Positions 34,614 to 44,091 of a stretch of DNA of 64,000 nt are shown here, piece after piece. The stretch's first letter is position 1. Each line of letters begins with the position of its first letter. The notes under the pieces are model-generated. The model did not search any database. It was given only the letters and a program-made list of their open reading frames with translations, and was not told where the DNA came from. A program made the translations under genes and the position numbers. Location of the stretch: assembly GCF_030161095.1 (NCBI RefSeq), contig NZ_BSPP01000010.1, positions 186,001-250,000 of the forward strand. Reading direction: 5' to 3'. The stretch is from Cypionkella aquatica (GTDB lineage Bacteria > Pseudomonadota > Alphaproteobacteria > Rhodobacterales > Rhodobacteraceae).

Positions 34614-37600
34614 CTAAGCCGCCATCAATATCCGGGCTTCTTTCGCCTTCAGCGTCATCCGCGCCGCCGGGTATCTGCCGCCATCGGTCAGTTCGGGGAA
34701 CAGTGCCAACACTTCGTCGCGTTGTGCCGCGTGCAAACCCGCCAGACTATGCGCGCCTGGTTGGAAACTTTCGCTCCACGCGCCATCCGCGCAGATCACC
34801 TGATGTATGTCGAACATGAAATGGATGTAGCTGACCTGCCCCGGTTTTACTCGAGTGATCCCGGGGGTGCCAACCAGATTGGTTGCCGCCACCAGCACTT
34901 CATGCTCGCCAAAGAACAACTCTGCGCGGGCATTGCTGATCAGCATGCGGTGCTGCGGGCTGACGCGCATATCCCGCTCTGGCAGACCAGCGCCAAGCGC
35001 GCCCGCTGCAATCTGCACCGGGTTGAACTGCGGAGACACCGCCAATTCGGCCGCCGAAAGATCACGCCGCCCGACCCAACGGATTGGCTGAAAGCTGTTG
35101 TCACGGGTCAAAATTCGATCACCGATCCGCAGATCCTCGACCGCGATTTTGCCGTGATCGGTCAGCACCATGGTTCCGGGGGTAAAGCAGGCAATCACCT
35201 TTTCGATATTGCTGAAGTTCATCGATCCGGTAACTGCGCCAGTGCCATCAAGGAACTGCACCGTGCCGCTTTGCGGGTTCATCGGATCGTAGATGATATT
35301 GGTGTTGCGGAAGCCGTAACCGCTCAGGTCGATCACGTCATAGTCGGCGCCGCCATCCACGACATCGCCCGCGGTGACAAAGAATGTGTCCTGACCGTCG
35401 CCACCGTACAGGCTGTCCGCCCCCACACCGCCGTCGAGCGTGTCATTGCCCGCGCCGCCGAACAGCTGATCGGTGCCGATACCGCCGAACAAGGCGTCGG
35501 TGCCCAAGCCGCCCGCCAGAGTGTCATTGCCCGCACCACCCGACATCGAGTCGTTGCCCGCCCCGCCATCGACGGAATCATTGCCCGCACCGCCGGTGAC
35601 AGTGTCGTTGCCCGAGCCAAGCTGGAACCGCTCCACCTCGGTAAAGCTGGTGGTCGAGGTGCCGTCGGTGATCGTGCCAGCCTCGGCACCGGTCAGGTTC
35701 AGCGTGGTATTGGCGGTGATCGCCGAAGCGTCAAGGATATCGCCGTTGGTCTCTCCGGCCTCGCCGCCGGTGATGGTGTCATTGCCGAAAGTGCCGGTCA
35801 GCTGGAAAGTGTCGTCGCCGTCCCCACCCTGCAAAACGTCATTGCCCACACCGCCGTCAAGCGTATCGTTGCCCGCGCCGCCGAACAGCTGATCATTGCC
35901 GATACCGCCGAACAAGGCGTCGGTGCCCAAGCCGCCCGCCAGAGTGTCATTGCCCGCACCACCCGACATCGAGTCGTTGCCCGCCCCGCCATCGACGGAA
36001 TCATTGCCCGCACCGCCGGTGACAGTGTCGTTGCCCGAGCCAAGCTGGAACCGCTCCACCTCGGTAAAGCTGGTGGTCGAGGTGCCGTCGGTGATCGTGC
36101 CAGCCTCGGCACCGGTCAGGTTCAGCGTGGTATTGGCGGTGATCGCCGAAGCGTCAAGGATATCGCCGTTGGTCTCTCCGGCCTCGCCGCCGGTGATGGT
36201 GTCATTGCCGAAAGTGCCGGTCAGCTGGAAAGTGTCGTCGCCGTCCCCACCCTGCAAAACGTCATTGCCCACACCGCCGTCAAGCGTATCGTTGCCCGCG
36301 CCGCCGAACAGCTGATCATTGCCGATACCGCCGAACAAGGCGTCGGTGCCCAAGCCGCCCGCCAGAGTGTCATTGCCCGCACCACCCGACATCGAGTCGT
36401 TGCCCGCCCCGCCATCGACGGAATCATTGCCCGCACCGCCGGTGACAGTGTCGTTGCCCGAGCCAAGTTGGAACCGCTCTACCTCGGTAAAGCTGGTGGT
36501 CGAGGTGCCGTCGGTGATCGTTCCAGCCTCGGCTCCGGTCAGGTTCAGCGTGGTGTTGGCGGTGATCGCCGAAGCGTCAAGGATATCGCCGTTGGTCTCT
36601 CCGGCCTCGCCACCGGTGATGGTGTCATTGCCGAAGGTGCCGGTCAGCTGGAAAGTGTCGTCGCCGTCCCCACCCTGCAAAACGTCATTGCCCACACCGC
36701 CGTCAAGCGTATCGTTGCCCGCGCCGCCCAGCAGTTGGTCATTATCGGCGCCACCAAACAAGCTGTCATTGCCTGCATCGCCTGAGACGTAGTCGTTGCC
36801 CGCGCTGCCATAGATCGTGTCGTTGTCATTGCCGCCATACAGGCTGTCACCGCCGGCCCGACCGTCGATAAGGTCGTTGCCTGCCCCCCCGAAGATGACC
36901 GAGGTGTAAGCATCGCCTACAACAGTTGATTCGCCATCCGCACCGGTCAGCGTGTCGTTGAAAGCAGACCCTATAATGCCGTCGACACCGCCCGCCAGAC
37001 TGTCGCCACCGGCGTCACCGCCACTGACAATGTTGGTGGCTAAGTTGACATTGACCCCTGCGCCAGAGGCGCTGTAATCGACGTAATCTTGCCCAGCACC
37101 ACCGTCGATGGTGTCATTGCCAAGACCACCGATAAACGTGTCGCTGCCATTACCGCCAAACAGCAGGTTGCTGTCCGCACCGCCCGACAGGACGTCGTTG
37201 CCATCGCCACCATACAGTTGATCATTGCCAGCGTCGCCTGCCAGCACGTCGTTGTCCGCGCCGCCATAAAGGGAATCGTTGCCAATGCCGCCAAACAGCG
37301 AATCATTGCCTGCATCGCCGCCCAGAGAATCGTTGCCATCTTCGCCATAAAGCGTGTCGTCACCCGCGTCGCCTTGCAGAGTGTCATCGCCAACGCCGCC
37401 GTAAAGCTGGTCATTGCCGTCACCGCCAGACACGGTGTCATTGCCCAATGCCGCAAAGACCGTGTCATTGCCCGCGCCTGCACGGATGTTATCGCCATTG
37501 GTGTTGGCGGCCGACGTGCCATCGCTGTTATCAACCCGGTCGGAGCCATTGGCGACCTGCTCGGTGTAGCTGCCATTAATCAGATCATTGCCAGCGGTGC

Positions 37601-38123
37601 CATCGACAAAGCCGTCATCAAAGGCTGTCACCGTACGATCAGAGCCGAAGTTCACGTTGTTGAATGTGGTTGCTGTCCCGAATACGATCGAAGTGATCGG
37701 CTTGGCTTCATATCTCGCGGTGTCACCATCGCTGACGGCCAAACTTTCGGGCATCAGGAACAGACGGCCATCGGTGGTTTGCACCAAAACGGCCGTTACG
37801 GTTGCGGTGGTGCCATCCGCGTAATTCAGTGTTGCGTTGTAAATCGCGGTGCCGTCGTAGGTCAGCGTATAGGCAGTGCCACCAATGTTGGTCGACAGCG
37901 TTGCGTTTTCGACGTTGTTGTTGGTTTCCAGAGAAGCGGCATCCGCGCCCCCGGTAAAGTTTCCAGCGGTGATCGATACCTTGTTGGCAGACAGCGGCGC
38001 GGTCGAAGAGCCCCAAGTGGTGTTCTGAAAAGCGGCATAGCCTTCGTTGTTGCTGTTGCCTTCAGTTGGGTCCAGCTGACTGGTCGAAGTCCCCAGATAA
38101 ATGCCATAATACGTCGTTGCCAT
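34614..38123 (-). CDS. Calcium-binding repeat protein with C-terminal Hint domain (1169 aa)
   Basis: Large acidic protein with no N-terminal signal peptide. Residues 1-160 form a beta-rich unique region (start MATTYYGIYLGTSTSQLDPT). From about 170 to 930 come tandem GGxGNDxLxGG nonapeptides that bind calcium in RTX proteins, including three nearly identical 141-residue blocks (about 465-887). The end is a Hint_2 domain starting at Cys979 (ACFTPGTMVLTDHGK), with SPQHRML and FMFDIHQVICADGAW downstream. Secretion by a type I system is likely for the class, but no such exporter lies here. Whether the Hint domain self-cleaves is unknown. Confidence 0.9.
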   Translation of the reverse strand: MATTYYGIYLGTSTSQLDPTEGNSNNEGYAAFQNTTWGSSTAPLSANKVSITAGNFTGGADAASLETNNNVENATLSTNIGGTAYTLTYDGTAIYNATLNYADGTTATVTAVLVQTTDGRLFLMPESLAVSDGDTARYEAKPITSIVFGTATTFNNVNFGSDRTVTAFDDGFVDGTAGNDLINGSYTEQVANGSDRVDNSDGTSAANTNGDNIRAGAGNDTVFAALGNDTVSGGDGNDQLYGGVGDDTLQGDAGDDTLYGEDGNDSLGGDAGNDSLFGGIGNDSLYGGADNDVLAGDAGNDQLYGGDGNDVLSGGADSNLLFGGNGSDTFIGGLGNDTIDGGAGQDYVDYSASGAGVNVNLATNIVSGGDAGGDSLAGGVDGIIGSAFNDTLTGADGESTVVGDAYTSVIFGGAGNDLIDGRAGGDSLYGGNDNDTIYGSAGNDYVSGDAGNDSLFGGADNDQLLGGAGNDTLDGGVGNDVLQGGDGDDTFQLTGTFGNDTITGGEAGETNGDILDASAITANTTLNLTGAEAGTITDGTSTTSFTEVERFQLGSGNDTVTGGAGNDSVDGGAGNDSMSGGAGNDTLAGGLGTDALFGGIGNDQLFGGAGNDTLDGGVGNDVLQGGDGDDTFQLTGTFGNDTITGGEAGETNGDILDASAITANTTLNLTGAEAGTITDGTSTTSFTEVERFQLGSGNDTVTGGAGNDSVDGGAGNDSMSGGAGNDTLAGGLGTDALFGGIGNDQLFGGAGNDTLDGGVGNDVLQGGDGDDTFQLTGTFGNDTITGGEAGETNGDILDASAITANTTLNLTGAEAGTITDGTSTTSFTEVERFQLGSGNDTVTGGAGNDSVDGGAGNDSMSGGAGNDTLAGGLGTDALFGGIGTDQLFGGAGNDTLDGGVGADSLYGGDGQDTFFVTAGDVVDGGADYDVIDLSGYGFRNTNIIYDPMNPQSGTVQFLDGTGAVTGSMNFSNIEKVIACFTPGTMVLTDHGKIAVEDLRIGDRILTRDNSFQPIRWVGRRDLSAAELAVSPQFNPVQIAAGALGAGLPERDMRVSPQHRMLISNARAELFFGEHEVLVAATNLVGTPGITRVKPGQVSYIHFMFDIHQVICADGAWSESFQPGAHSLAGLHAAQRDEVLALFPELTDGGRYPAARMTLKAKEARILMAA
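35464..36732 (-). repeat. Three near-identical 423-bp tandem blocks
   Basis: Blocks at 35464-35886, 35887-36309 and 36310-36732 keep the reading frame (141 codons each) and differ by only a few bases, mostly silent. Each encodes RTX nonapeptides plus an intervening non-repetitive segment (LTGTFGNDTITGG, then TLNLTGAEAGTITDG). The near-identity implies recent duplication or ongoing conversion, and marks a place where short-read assembly could be wrong. Confidence 0.9.
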
Positions 38124-38535
38124 TCGTTACGCCTCCACACAAAAGCACAGATGCAGGCGCACCGTCGCAATCAGCACATAATCTTTTATCAACTGCTCAC
38201 ACATTTTGTTCCGTTTGCCCCGCGTCGTGCACGAGTCTATGCCCGGCGATCTGTCCAAAAATATGGAGGAACTGCGGTTTCGTGCCGCAAGACTGTGGCA
38301 AATCATGGCGATACAGCCAAAGGCGGACACAATTCGGGCACGATCCTCAGCATGGATTCCTGCCCCGATTGTCGGTGACGCCAACTAATCAGAGGTAAAT
38401 TTTTTGCGGCAAAGACGCGGCTTGCGCGTCAAAAATCGCGAAAAATCGACGGAACATCAAATCAAAAAAGGGGAGCTTGCGCCCCCCTTTCCCGGTCATC
38501 GGAGCCAAAGAGGCACCAATGCGCTGCATAACTTT
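38124..38535. other. Intergenic stretch between the two Hint genes
   Basis: Holds the promoter/leader of the 1169-residue Hint protein and, next to the second Hint gene, that gene's terminator. GTTACGCCTCCAC just before the first Hint ATG contains a GGAGG on the minus strand. No additional gene seen. Confidence 0.6.
38464..38490 (-). terminator. Intrinsic terminator of the second Hint gene
   Basis: On the minus strand: AAAGGGGGGC, loop GCAA, GCTCCCCTTT and more T. One mismatch in the stem. It lies 46 bases after the stop codon. Confidence 0.8.
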
Positions 38536-40860
38536 TTACTTCACCAGAAGCATGGCCTCGTGGCGCTTCAATGTGCGGCGGGCTGCCGAGTAACCTTCAC
38601 GTCCTGCTTCGGTTTTCAGTTCGGGGAACAGATCGAAAATCTCGCCACGCTGTGCGTTGCCCATGCCTTTCAGCGTGTAATCCCCGGGCTGGAAGCTTTC
38701 GGTCCACGCGCCATTCGACAGCACAACTTCGTGGCGGTCAAACATGAAGTGGATGTAGCTTGCGCCCACCGCATTCACGGCATCAATGCCCTTGCCCGCG
38801 ACCAGATGCTTGGCCGAGACCAGCACCTCGTGTTCGTCGAAATAGAGCGCGGTGCGGTCATTGGCGACCAGAACGCGGTGGTTCGGCGATACCATCATGT
38901 CACGCTCGGGCAGACCATTGCCAAGGCTGCCCTGACGGATCAGCACCGGCTTCAGATGCGGATTTGCCGCCAGATCGTGCCACCCCATATCCTTGCGACC
39001 AGTCCAGCGGATCTCTTGAATACCGTTGTCACGGGTGATGACGCGATCACCGGCTTTCAGCAGTTCTACCGGAATTTCACCACGCGGCGTCGCGATCAGA
39101 GTGCCGGGCGTAAAGCAGGGAATGACATTCTCGATATTCTGGAAGGTCAGGGTGTTGACGACATTACCATCGGCATCGAAGAAATCGACGGTGCCATTTT
39201 CGGCATTGTTCGGGTCGTAATTGATATGGAGCGGGCCCGAGCCTGTCAGATCCAGCGTATCGTAGTCATCGCCTTGCTCATTTCCGTCGATGACATCGCC
39301 GTAGCCTTCGCCGTTCGCGCCGACGATGAACAAATCGCGATCCGCACCGCCTGAAAGCGTGTCGGCACCTTGGCCGCCGATCAAGGTGTCATTGCCCAGA
39401 CCGCCCGTGATCACATCATTATCAATGCCGCCGTCGAGGTAATCACTGCCTTGGCCGCCGTCGATGGTGTCGTCATCGTCCATGCCATAGATGGTGTCAT
39501 TACCCAGACCGCCCTCGATGTAATCATTGCCGTTGAGCGGCAGCAGATCACCGTCGACATCGGGAATGTTCACCGCATCCGGCACGCCGGGGCCATAGCC
39601 GCCGTAGATCAGATCATCGCCCTGACCGCCGTAGATTTCATCAGCACCCTCGGCACCAATGATGGTGTCGTTGCCCTGATTGCCCTCGATGGTGTCATTG
39701 TCGATACCAGCGTCGATGTAATCGTTGCCGCCACCACCATGGATCGAGTCCGCATCGTCGCCGGTGTAGATCGTGTCATCGCCTGCACCGCCGTAAACGG
39801 TATCAAGATCGTTAAGCGGCGTGGCATCCGACGGATACAGCCCCGGGTAACCTTGATCCGGCAAAGCTGCCGCACCACCGCCACGGGTGTCGATGACATC
39901 ATTGCCGCCGCCGCCATAGGCCAGATCGCTGCCGTCGCCGCCATAAAGCGTGTCAGTGCCAGAGCCGCCAAGCAAGGTATCGTCACCGACGCCGCCGTAA
40001 ACCAGATCATCGCCGCGGCTGGCTTCGACGCTGTCATCACCCAGACCGGCGTAAACGGTGTCATTGCCATCGCCTGCACGCACACGGTCGTCATTCGGGC
40101 CATCATTGCTCAGAATAGCGTCGTTGTTATCAATGCGGTCGCCATCGGGATCGCCCGTGTAGCTGGTGTCGATCAGATCGCCGCCGATTGTGCCATCGAC
40201 GTAGCCATCACGCTCGGGAGTGTAATTGTCCACAGAGTCAGACAGTTGGAACGTATCCACCGAACCTGCAAAGTGCTGGTCAATATTGTCTAACGAGCTT
40301 GCATCCGACAGCGATTGGCCCGCGCCGACGATCCATGGCTGGTTCTCTGCGCCCATATCCATCGTCAGAGTGTTGGGCACGCTGTCGTTGAACGTTGCGG
40401 TACTGGTCAGGTTGTTGATCTGCAACGCGCCACCTGCGCCGCCTTCATCCCAGGAATAGGACAGGCTGACAGTATCGCCGGGGTTCGCAAAGCCCGCCGC
40501 AGTGCCAAAGGTTTCCGTTCCGGTGCCGGTTTCGTGGCTGATCACGACTGAACCATCGGCTTGAATTTCAATCCGGTAGCTGCCTTCGTTGTCGCCAGCG
40601 CTGTCACGCGACAGCACGGTTTGGGTAGCGGTCAGCGGCTGATCTGCCAACGTGAACTGAATGTCCAGCGTGCCGCGATCCATCTGATAGCTTGGGTCCT
40701 GGTAGATCTTCACCAGATCATCCTGCCCGTCGAGCACTGCTTGCCCACCCGTGGATGTCGCACCATTGCGGTAGGTGCCAAGCTGATCACCAAACGCCGG
40801 CGCACTGTCCAAGGCGTCGGTGCCAACGTCATTGAAATTAAAAAGCGCAAAAACCGGCAT
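38536..40860 (-). CDS. Calcium-binding repeat protein with C-terminal Hint domain (774 aa)
   Basis: Paralogue in outline of the 1169-residue neighbour. Residues 1-210 resemble a LamG/concanavalin-like jelly roll (DRGTLDIQFTLADQPL, ETFGTAAGFANPGDTVSLSY). About 215-520 are GGxGNDxIxGG calcium-binding repeats with inserts such as GGGAAALPDQGYPGLYPSDA. The Hint_2 domain begins at Cys582 (PCFTPGTLIATPRGE) and includes SPNHRVLVANDRTALYFDEH and FMFDRHEVVLSNGAWTESFQ. No signal peptide. The Hint halves of the two proteins align along their whole length, whereas the N-terminal parts do not. Confidence 0.9.
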   Translation of the reverse strand: MPVFALFNFNDVGTDALDSAPAFGDQLGTYRNGATSTGGQAVLDGQDDLVKIYQDPSYQMDRGTLDIQFTLADQPLTATQTVLSRDSAGDNEGSYRIEIQADGSVVISHETGTGTETFGTAAGFANPGDTVSLSYSWDEGGAGGALQINNLTSTATFNDSVPNTLTMDMGAENQPWIVGAGQSLSDASSLDNIDQHFAGSVDTFQLSDSVDNYTPERDGYVDGTIGGDLIDTSYTGDPDGDRIDNNDAILSNDGPNDDRVRAGDGNDTVYAGLGDDSVEASRGDDLVYGGVGDDTLLGGSGTDTLYGGDGSDLAYGGGGNDVIDTRGGGAAALPDQGYPGLYPSDATPLNDLDTVYGGAGDDTIYTGDDADSIHGGGGNDYIDAGIDNDTIEGNQGNDTIIGAEGADEIYGGQGDDLIYGGYGPGVPDAVNIPDVDGDLLPLNGNDYIEGGLGNDTIYGMDDDDTIDGGQGSDYLDGGIDNDVITGGLGNDTLIGGQGADTLSGGADRDLFIVGANGEGYGDVIDGNEQGDDYDTLDLTGSGPLHINYDPNNAENGTVDFFDADGNVVNTLTFQNIENVIPCFTPGTLIATPRGEIPVELLKAGDRVITRDNGIQEIRWTGRKDMGWHDLAANPHLKPVLIRQGSLGNGLPERDMMVSPNHRVLVANDRTALYFDEHEVLVSAKHLVAGKGIDAVNAVGASYIHFMFDRHEVVLSNGAWTESFQPGDYTLKGMGNAQRGEIFDLFPELKTEAGREGYSAARRTLKRHEAMLLVK

Positions 40861-41803
40861 GTCATATCCCTCATTTCACCTGAGAGCCGGATCCCCGTCT
40901 CTCTCCGACCCAAGCTCAGATCGCGGTTAAGCGACCCCGAATAGGCGCGATCCCGGAGTGATCCGAGGTCGACGCCGTTGCCTGCCGTCTGAGGTGAAGC
41001 AAAAGCAATGCTGTTCAGGGGCCGAAGGCTCCTGGTCAAAACGTTACGGTTTTCATGACAAGCCTCTGGTCGCAGAACCCAAGGCTAAGGCAGCAAATCT
41101 TTCACAACACATGCGCCTTTCGACGCAACACCATTCAACGACCGCCCCCACGGCCTTTCGTCTTTCCCAGTAAGACTTGCTCTGGATAGCGCCAGTTAAG
41201 GATGGCGCAAAGTAAAAAAAGACCGAATTGGGGCCGAACGGCGGCAGGGCATGTCGCTTGGCATTGTTCTGAGAATGGCGATAAACACGCTATGGTTGTA
41301 TTGATCTTGTGAGGGTTTCTGAACTGAAAACAGTGACTAAATTTGAAAAACCCAGCCATATCAGGCGTTAGACCAAGGTGGTCGCCACATGGTCAGCACC
41401 AGTCTGCCACGCGACTGTTTCCATACGAGAAACCTCTAAAAAACGTGATACTACCTTAACCATAACTAAGATTCTTTGCCATTCTTTCACCACAATCTCA
41501 AAATGCTGTTGCTTGGGTGGGATCAATCGAGTGGGTTAAGCGAAACTGTGCAGATTTACGCAAGGTAAGCCAGGCACAGCACGCGAATCGGGCAGAGTTC
41601 TCATCGGCTAAGCGGCTCAGAATTAACTATAAATGGACGAACGGGACCGGCGATTCTTGGTGTTAACCATGAATCGCCGCAGCTTTGCCACAATCTGCGC
41701 GTGCAGGCGCGAAAGCCTTTGCACGGGCTCCCGTCGTAAGCAGTCAGCTTCAGAACCGAATGAAGGTTACGCTAGGATCACGACTGGCTCGGGTATCAGG
41801 ATT
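40861..41803. other. 943-bp stretch without a convincing gene
   Basis: Lies upstream of the second Hint gene and downstream of tRNA-Leu. It is more AT-rich than its surroundings (for example 41435-41510). Two TTAACCAT octamers, at 41456-41463 (with TAAG spaced as in TTAA-N7-TTAA) and 41663-41670, resemble CtrA half-sites. Short open frames here have no ribosome site or coding bias, and one of them merely reads through the tRNA complement. Confidence 0.5.
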
Positions 41804-41887
41804 TGGTACGGGCGGCCGGACTCGAACCGGCACTTCTTGCGAAAGCAGATTTTGAGTCTGCCGCGTCTACCATTCCGCCACGCCCGC
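41804..41887 (-). tRNA. tRNA-Leu (anticodon CAA)
   Basis: Read on the minus strand, it starts GCGGGCGTGGCGGAATGGTA and ends GTACCA with encoded CCA. The acceptor stem pairs GCGGGCG with CGCCCGT (G-U at the end). The anticodon arm is GCAGA-CTCAAAA-TCTGC, giving CAA for UUG codons. A long variable arm (TTC-GCAA-GAA) is typical of type II tRNAs, and the T arm GCCGG-TTCGAGT-CCGGC is intact. 84 bases. Confidence 0.95.
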
Positions 41888-42042
41888 ACAACAAACACTT
41901 CTTGGTAGTGACGGCCCGACACACAAACATCGGGCGATCAGAAGTGTCATGGCCAGCAGCTGGCCCATGTAAAGCGCGGTTTAGCCGTGCCTCGCCGCGG
42001 CGTCAACTGCCATTGCAACAGTATTTCGAGGCTTTTCGTCGC

Positions 42043-42906
42043 TTACAGAGAGGCAGCGCTGAAGGTGTCGCAGGTTTTCAGCTGACCCGAGTTCAAGCCC
42101 TTGATAAACCACTCTGAACGCTGTGCCGACGTGCCATGGGTAAAGCTTTCCGGCATCGGCACCTGCCCCGCGTTGCGCTGCAAAGTGTCATCGCCGATTT
42201 TCTTGGCCGCGTTGACCGCTTCCTCAAAATCGCCCTTTTCGATATTGCCGTAGTTCTGCACTTCACGCGCCCAGATGCCGGCAAGGCAATCTGCCTGCAA
42301 CTCAATCCGCACCGAGATTTCATTGCTATCGGCTTCGGACGAGCGCGCCCGGATGTCGTTGGCTCTGGCCAGAATCCCCAACTCGTCCTGCACATGATGG
42401 CCGATCTCATGCGCGACGACATAAGCCATGGCGAAATCCCCGCCTGCGCCGAGTTGCCGGGACAAGGTGGTGAAGAAGTCGGTGTCGAGGTAGACTTTCT
42501 TGTCCCCGGGGCAATAGAACGGCCCGGTCGCCCCCGATGCATCGCCGCAGGGCGAGCGTGTCACTCCCTTATACAGCACCAGCGTCGCGGGCGTGTAAGT
42601 CTCGCCCAATTGCTGCTTGAAAATAGTTGCCCAGATGTCTTCGGTATCGGCCAAAACGACCGATACAAACTGCCCGGCTTGCTTGTCGGCCTCGGTAATC
42701 TCGACAGGTGCGCCGGATTGCTGGCTTTGACCTTGGCCATCGTTCAGCAAGGGCGTCAGATCGACACCAAGGAAATAGCCGATCACCACCACAGCAATTA
42801 CGCCGATCCCCCCAACACCGCCAACGCTGGCACCACGAGAGCCACCACCGCGAACGCTGCGCCGATCTTCAATATTGCCGCTGCCTCTGCGCCCACGCCA
42901 TTCCAT
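42043..42906 (-). CDS. Neutral zinc metallopeptidase, YpfJ family
   Basis: A 287-residue membrane-anchored protease. A basic, glycine-rich N-terminus (MEWRGRRGSGNIEDRRS) is followed by one membrane segment at about 31-47 and a periplasmic domain. The zinc motif HEIGH is at 166-170 in AYVVAHEIGHHVQDELG, and the family's cysteine pair is in RSPCGDASGATGPFYCPGDK. ATG 42906 is chosen over the adjacent TTG. It is divergent from the YqaA-type gene. The biological substrate is unknown. Confidence 0.92.
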   Translation of the reverse strand: MEWRGRRGSGNIEDRRSVRGGGSRGASVGGVGGIGVIAVVVIGYFLGVDLTPLLNDGQGQSQQSGAPVEITEADKQAGQFVSVVLADTEDIWATIFKQQLGETYTPATLVLYKGVTRSPCGDASGATGPFYCPGDKKVYLDTDFFTTLSRQLGAGGDFAMAYVVAHEIGHHVQDELGILARANDIRARSSEADSNEISVRIELQADCLAGIWAREVQNYGNIEKGDFEEAVNAAKKIGDDTLQRNAGQVPMPESFTHGTSAQRSEWFIKGLNSGQLKTCDTFSAASL

Positions 42907-43036
42907 CAACCGTCCCCCTCAAGTTCTTATCGGTAACTTAACCGTCAACGCCTGAAGTGCAATGCGGTTGCGTGTGATCTGGGCTTGACCGCAGCGCCCC
43001 CGCATGGCCATTGAGCCAAAACGGCGGAGGCTCGGG

Positions 43037-43621
43037 ATGTTTCGCAAGCTTTATGACTGGACGTTGCGTTGGGCGGGTTCGCGCTATGCCGAGCCTGCGA
43101 TGGGCGCTGTATCCTTTGTTGAAAGCTCGTTCTTTCCGATCCCTGCGGATGTATTGTTCATTCCGATGTGTCTGTCGCGGCCAGATCGGGTCTGGCGCTA
43201 TGCGCTGATCGCCACGATCACTTCGGTTCTGGGTGGCATCTTTGGCTGGATGATCGGGCATTACGCCTTTGATCTGCTCGCCCGTCCCGCGTTGGAGTTT
43301 TACGGCAAGCTTGCCGCGTTCGAGACGTTGAAGGCGCAGACAGGCGATACCGCTGTTCTGGTGATGTTGGTCACTTCGGGCCTGACGCATCTGCCGCCAA
43401 TGAAGGTTGTCACGATCTTGTCAGGGGTGGTGTCATTCGATCTGAAATGGTTCATCCTGTCGGCGATCGTGGCGCGCGGCGGGCGGTTCTATCTGCTGGC
43501 CTTTCTTTTGCAGCGCTATGGTGCCGCGATGGCGGGCTTTATCGAGCGGCGGCTGGCGCTGATCATTGGCGGTCTGGTGGTGGTGGTTGGCCTGATCTGG
43601 CTGGCAACCCGGATGATATGA
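43037..43621 (+). CDS. YqaA-type VTT-domain membrane protein
   Basis: A 194-residue inner-membrane protein of the DedA-related YqaA family. Characteristic parts are GAVSFVESSFFPIPADVLFI (the ExxxxP-type re-entrant segment), TITSVLGGIFGWMIGHYAFD and SAIVARGGRFYLLAFLLQRY. ATG 43037 follows GGAGG by 6 bases; an ATG 11 codons upstream lacks one. It precedes dsbB by 7 bases, a frequent pairing in Rhodobacteraceae as I recall, suggesting an envelope role. Confidence 0.88.
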   Translation: MFRKLYDWTLRWAGSRYAEPAMGAVSFVESSFFPIPADVLFIPMCLSRPDRVWRYALIATITSVLGGIFGWMIGHYAFDLLARPALEFYGKLAAFETLKAQTGDTAVLVMLVTSGLTHLPPMKVVTILSGVVSFDLKWFILSAIVARGGRFYLLAFLLQRYGAAMAGFIERRLALIIGGLVVVVGLIWLATRMI

Positions 43622-43628
43622 GGCATTT

Positions 43629-44090
43629 ATGACGCGGAATGGTTTGATCTGGATTGCGATGCTGGGCTCCGTCGCGCTGCTGGGCGGGGCGCTGGCGTTT
43701 CAATATGTTGGCGGGTTGATCCCTTGCGTGCTGTGTCTTTATCAGCGCTGGCCGCATGGCGTGGCCATTCTGATCGGCCTGCTGGCGCTGCGCAGCCGGG
43801 GGGCTGGCCTGCCTCTGTTGGGAATGCTGGCGCTCGCGATCACCGCCGGGATTGGATTTTATCACGCGGGGGTCGAGTTGGGCTGGTTTGCGGGTCTTGC
43901 CACCTGCACCGTTGATACTTTGAAAGGCATCAGCGGCGGCGATCTTTTGAACATGGATGTAAGCGTCGGCAAACCGGTGCGCTGCGATGCGGTGCCATGG
44001 GCGCTGCTGGGGGTTTCGATGGCGGGATGGAATGCAATCCTGTCGGCTGGGCTTGCGGTGATCTGGGGCATGGCCGCGCGGAAATCGTGA
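43629..44090 (+). CDS. dsbB: Disulfide bond formation protein B
   Basis: A 153-residue DsbB, the quinone-linked membrane protein that reoxidises DsbA. Four membrane segments are visible. The first periplasmic pair is Cys33/Cys36 in CVLC (canonical CxxC), and the second pair is Cys93 (LATCTVDTL) and Cys119 (PVRCDAVPW). Length is slightly short, as is common in alphaproteobacteria. A 16-bp palindrome lies directly after the stop. Confidence 0.9.
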   Translation: MTRNGLIWIAMLGSVALLGGALAFQYVGGLIPCVLCLYQRWPHGVAILIGLLALRSRGAGLPLLGMLALAITAGIGFYHAGVELGWFAGLATCTVDTLKGISGGDLLNMDVSVGKPVRCDAVPWALLGVSMAGWNAILSAGLAVIWGMAARKS

Positions 44091-44091
44091 C

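Noticed and set aside
35464-36732. Possible CRISPR array (regular repeats)
   Set aside because: Repeats are 423 bp, contiguous and protein-coding (calcium-binding nonapeptides), with no unique spacers.
34599-36785. Long plus-strand open frame (728 codons) opposite the first Hint gene
   Set aside because: It mirrors the repeat structure of the real minus-strand gene, has no ribosome site or family, and exists only because of GC-rich third positions.
41135-41359. 74-codon minus-strand frame in the gap before tRNA-Leu
   Set aside because: No ribosome site and no coding bias in an AT-richer region.
41804-41887. Attachment site for an integrated element at tRNA-Leu
   Set aside because: No integrase gene and no direct repeat of the tRNA 3' end was seen in the window; kept only as a speculative note in a finding.
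41633-41908. 91-codon plus-strand frame containing YGRPDSNRHF
   Set aside because: It translates the complement of the tRNA-Leu gene; this peptide phrase is a common false gene call.
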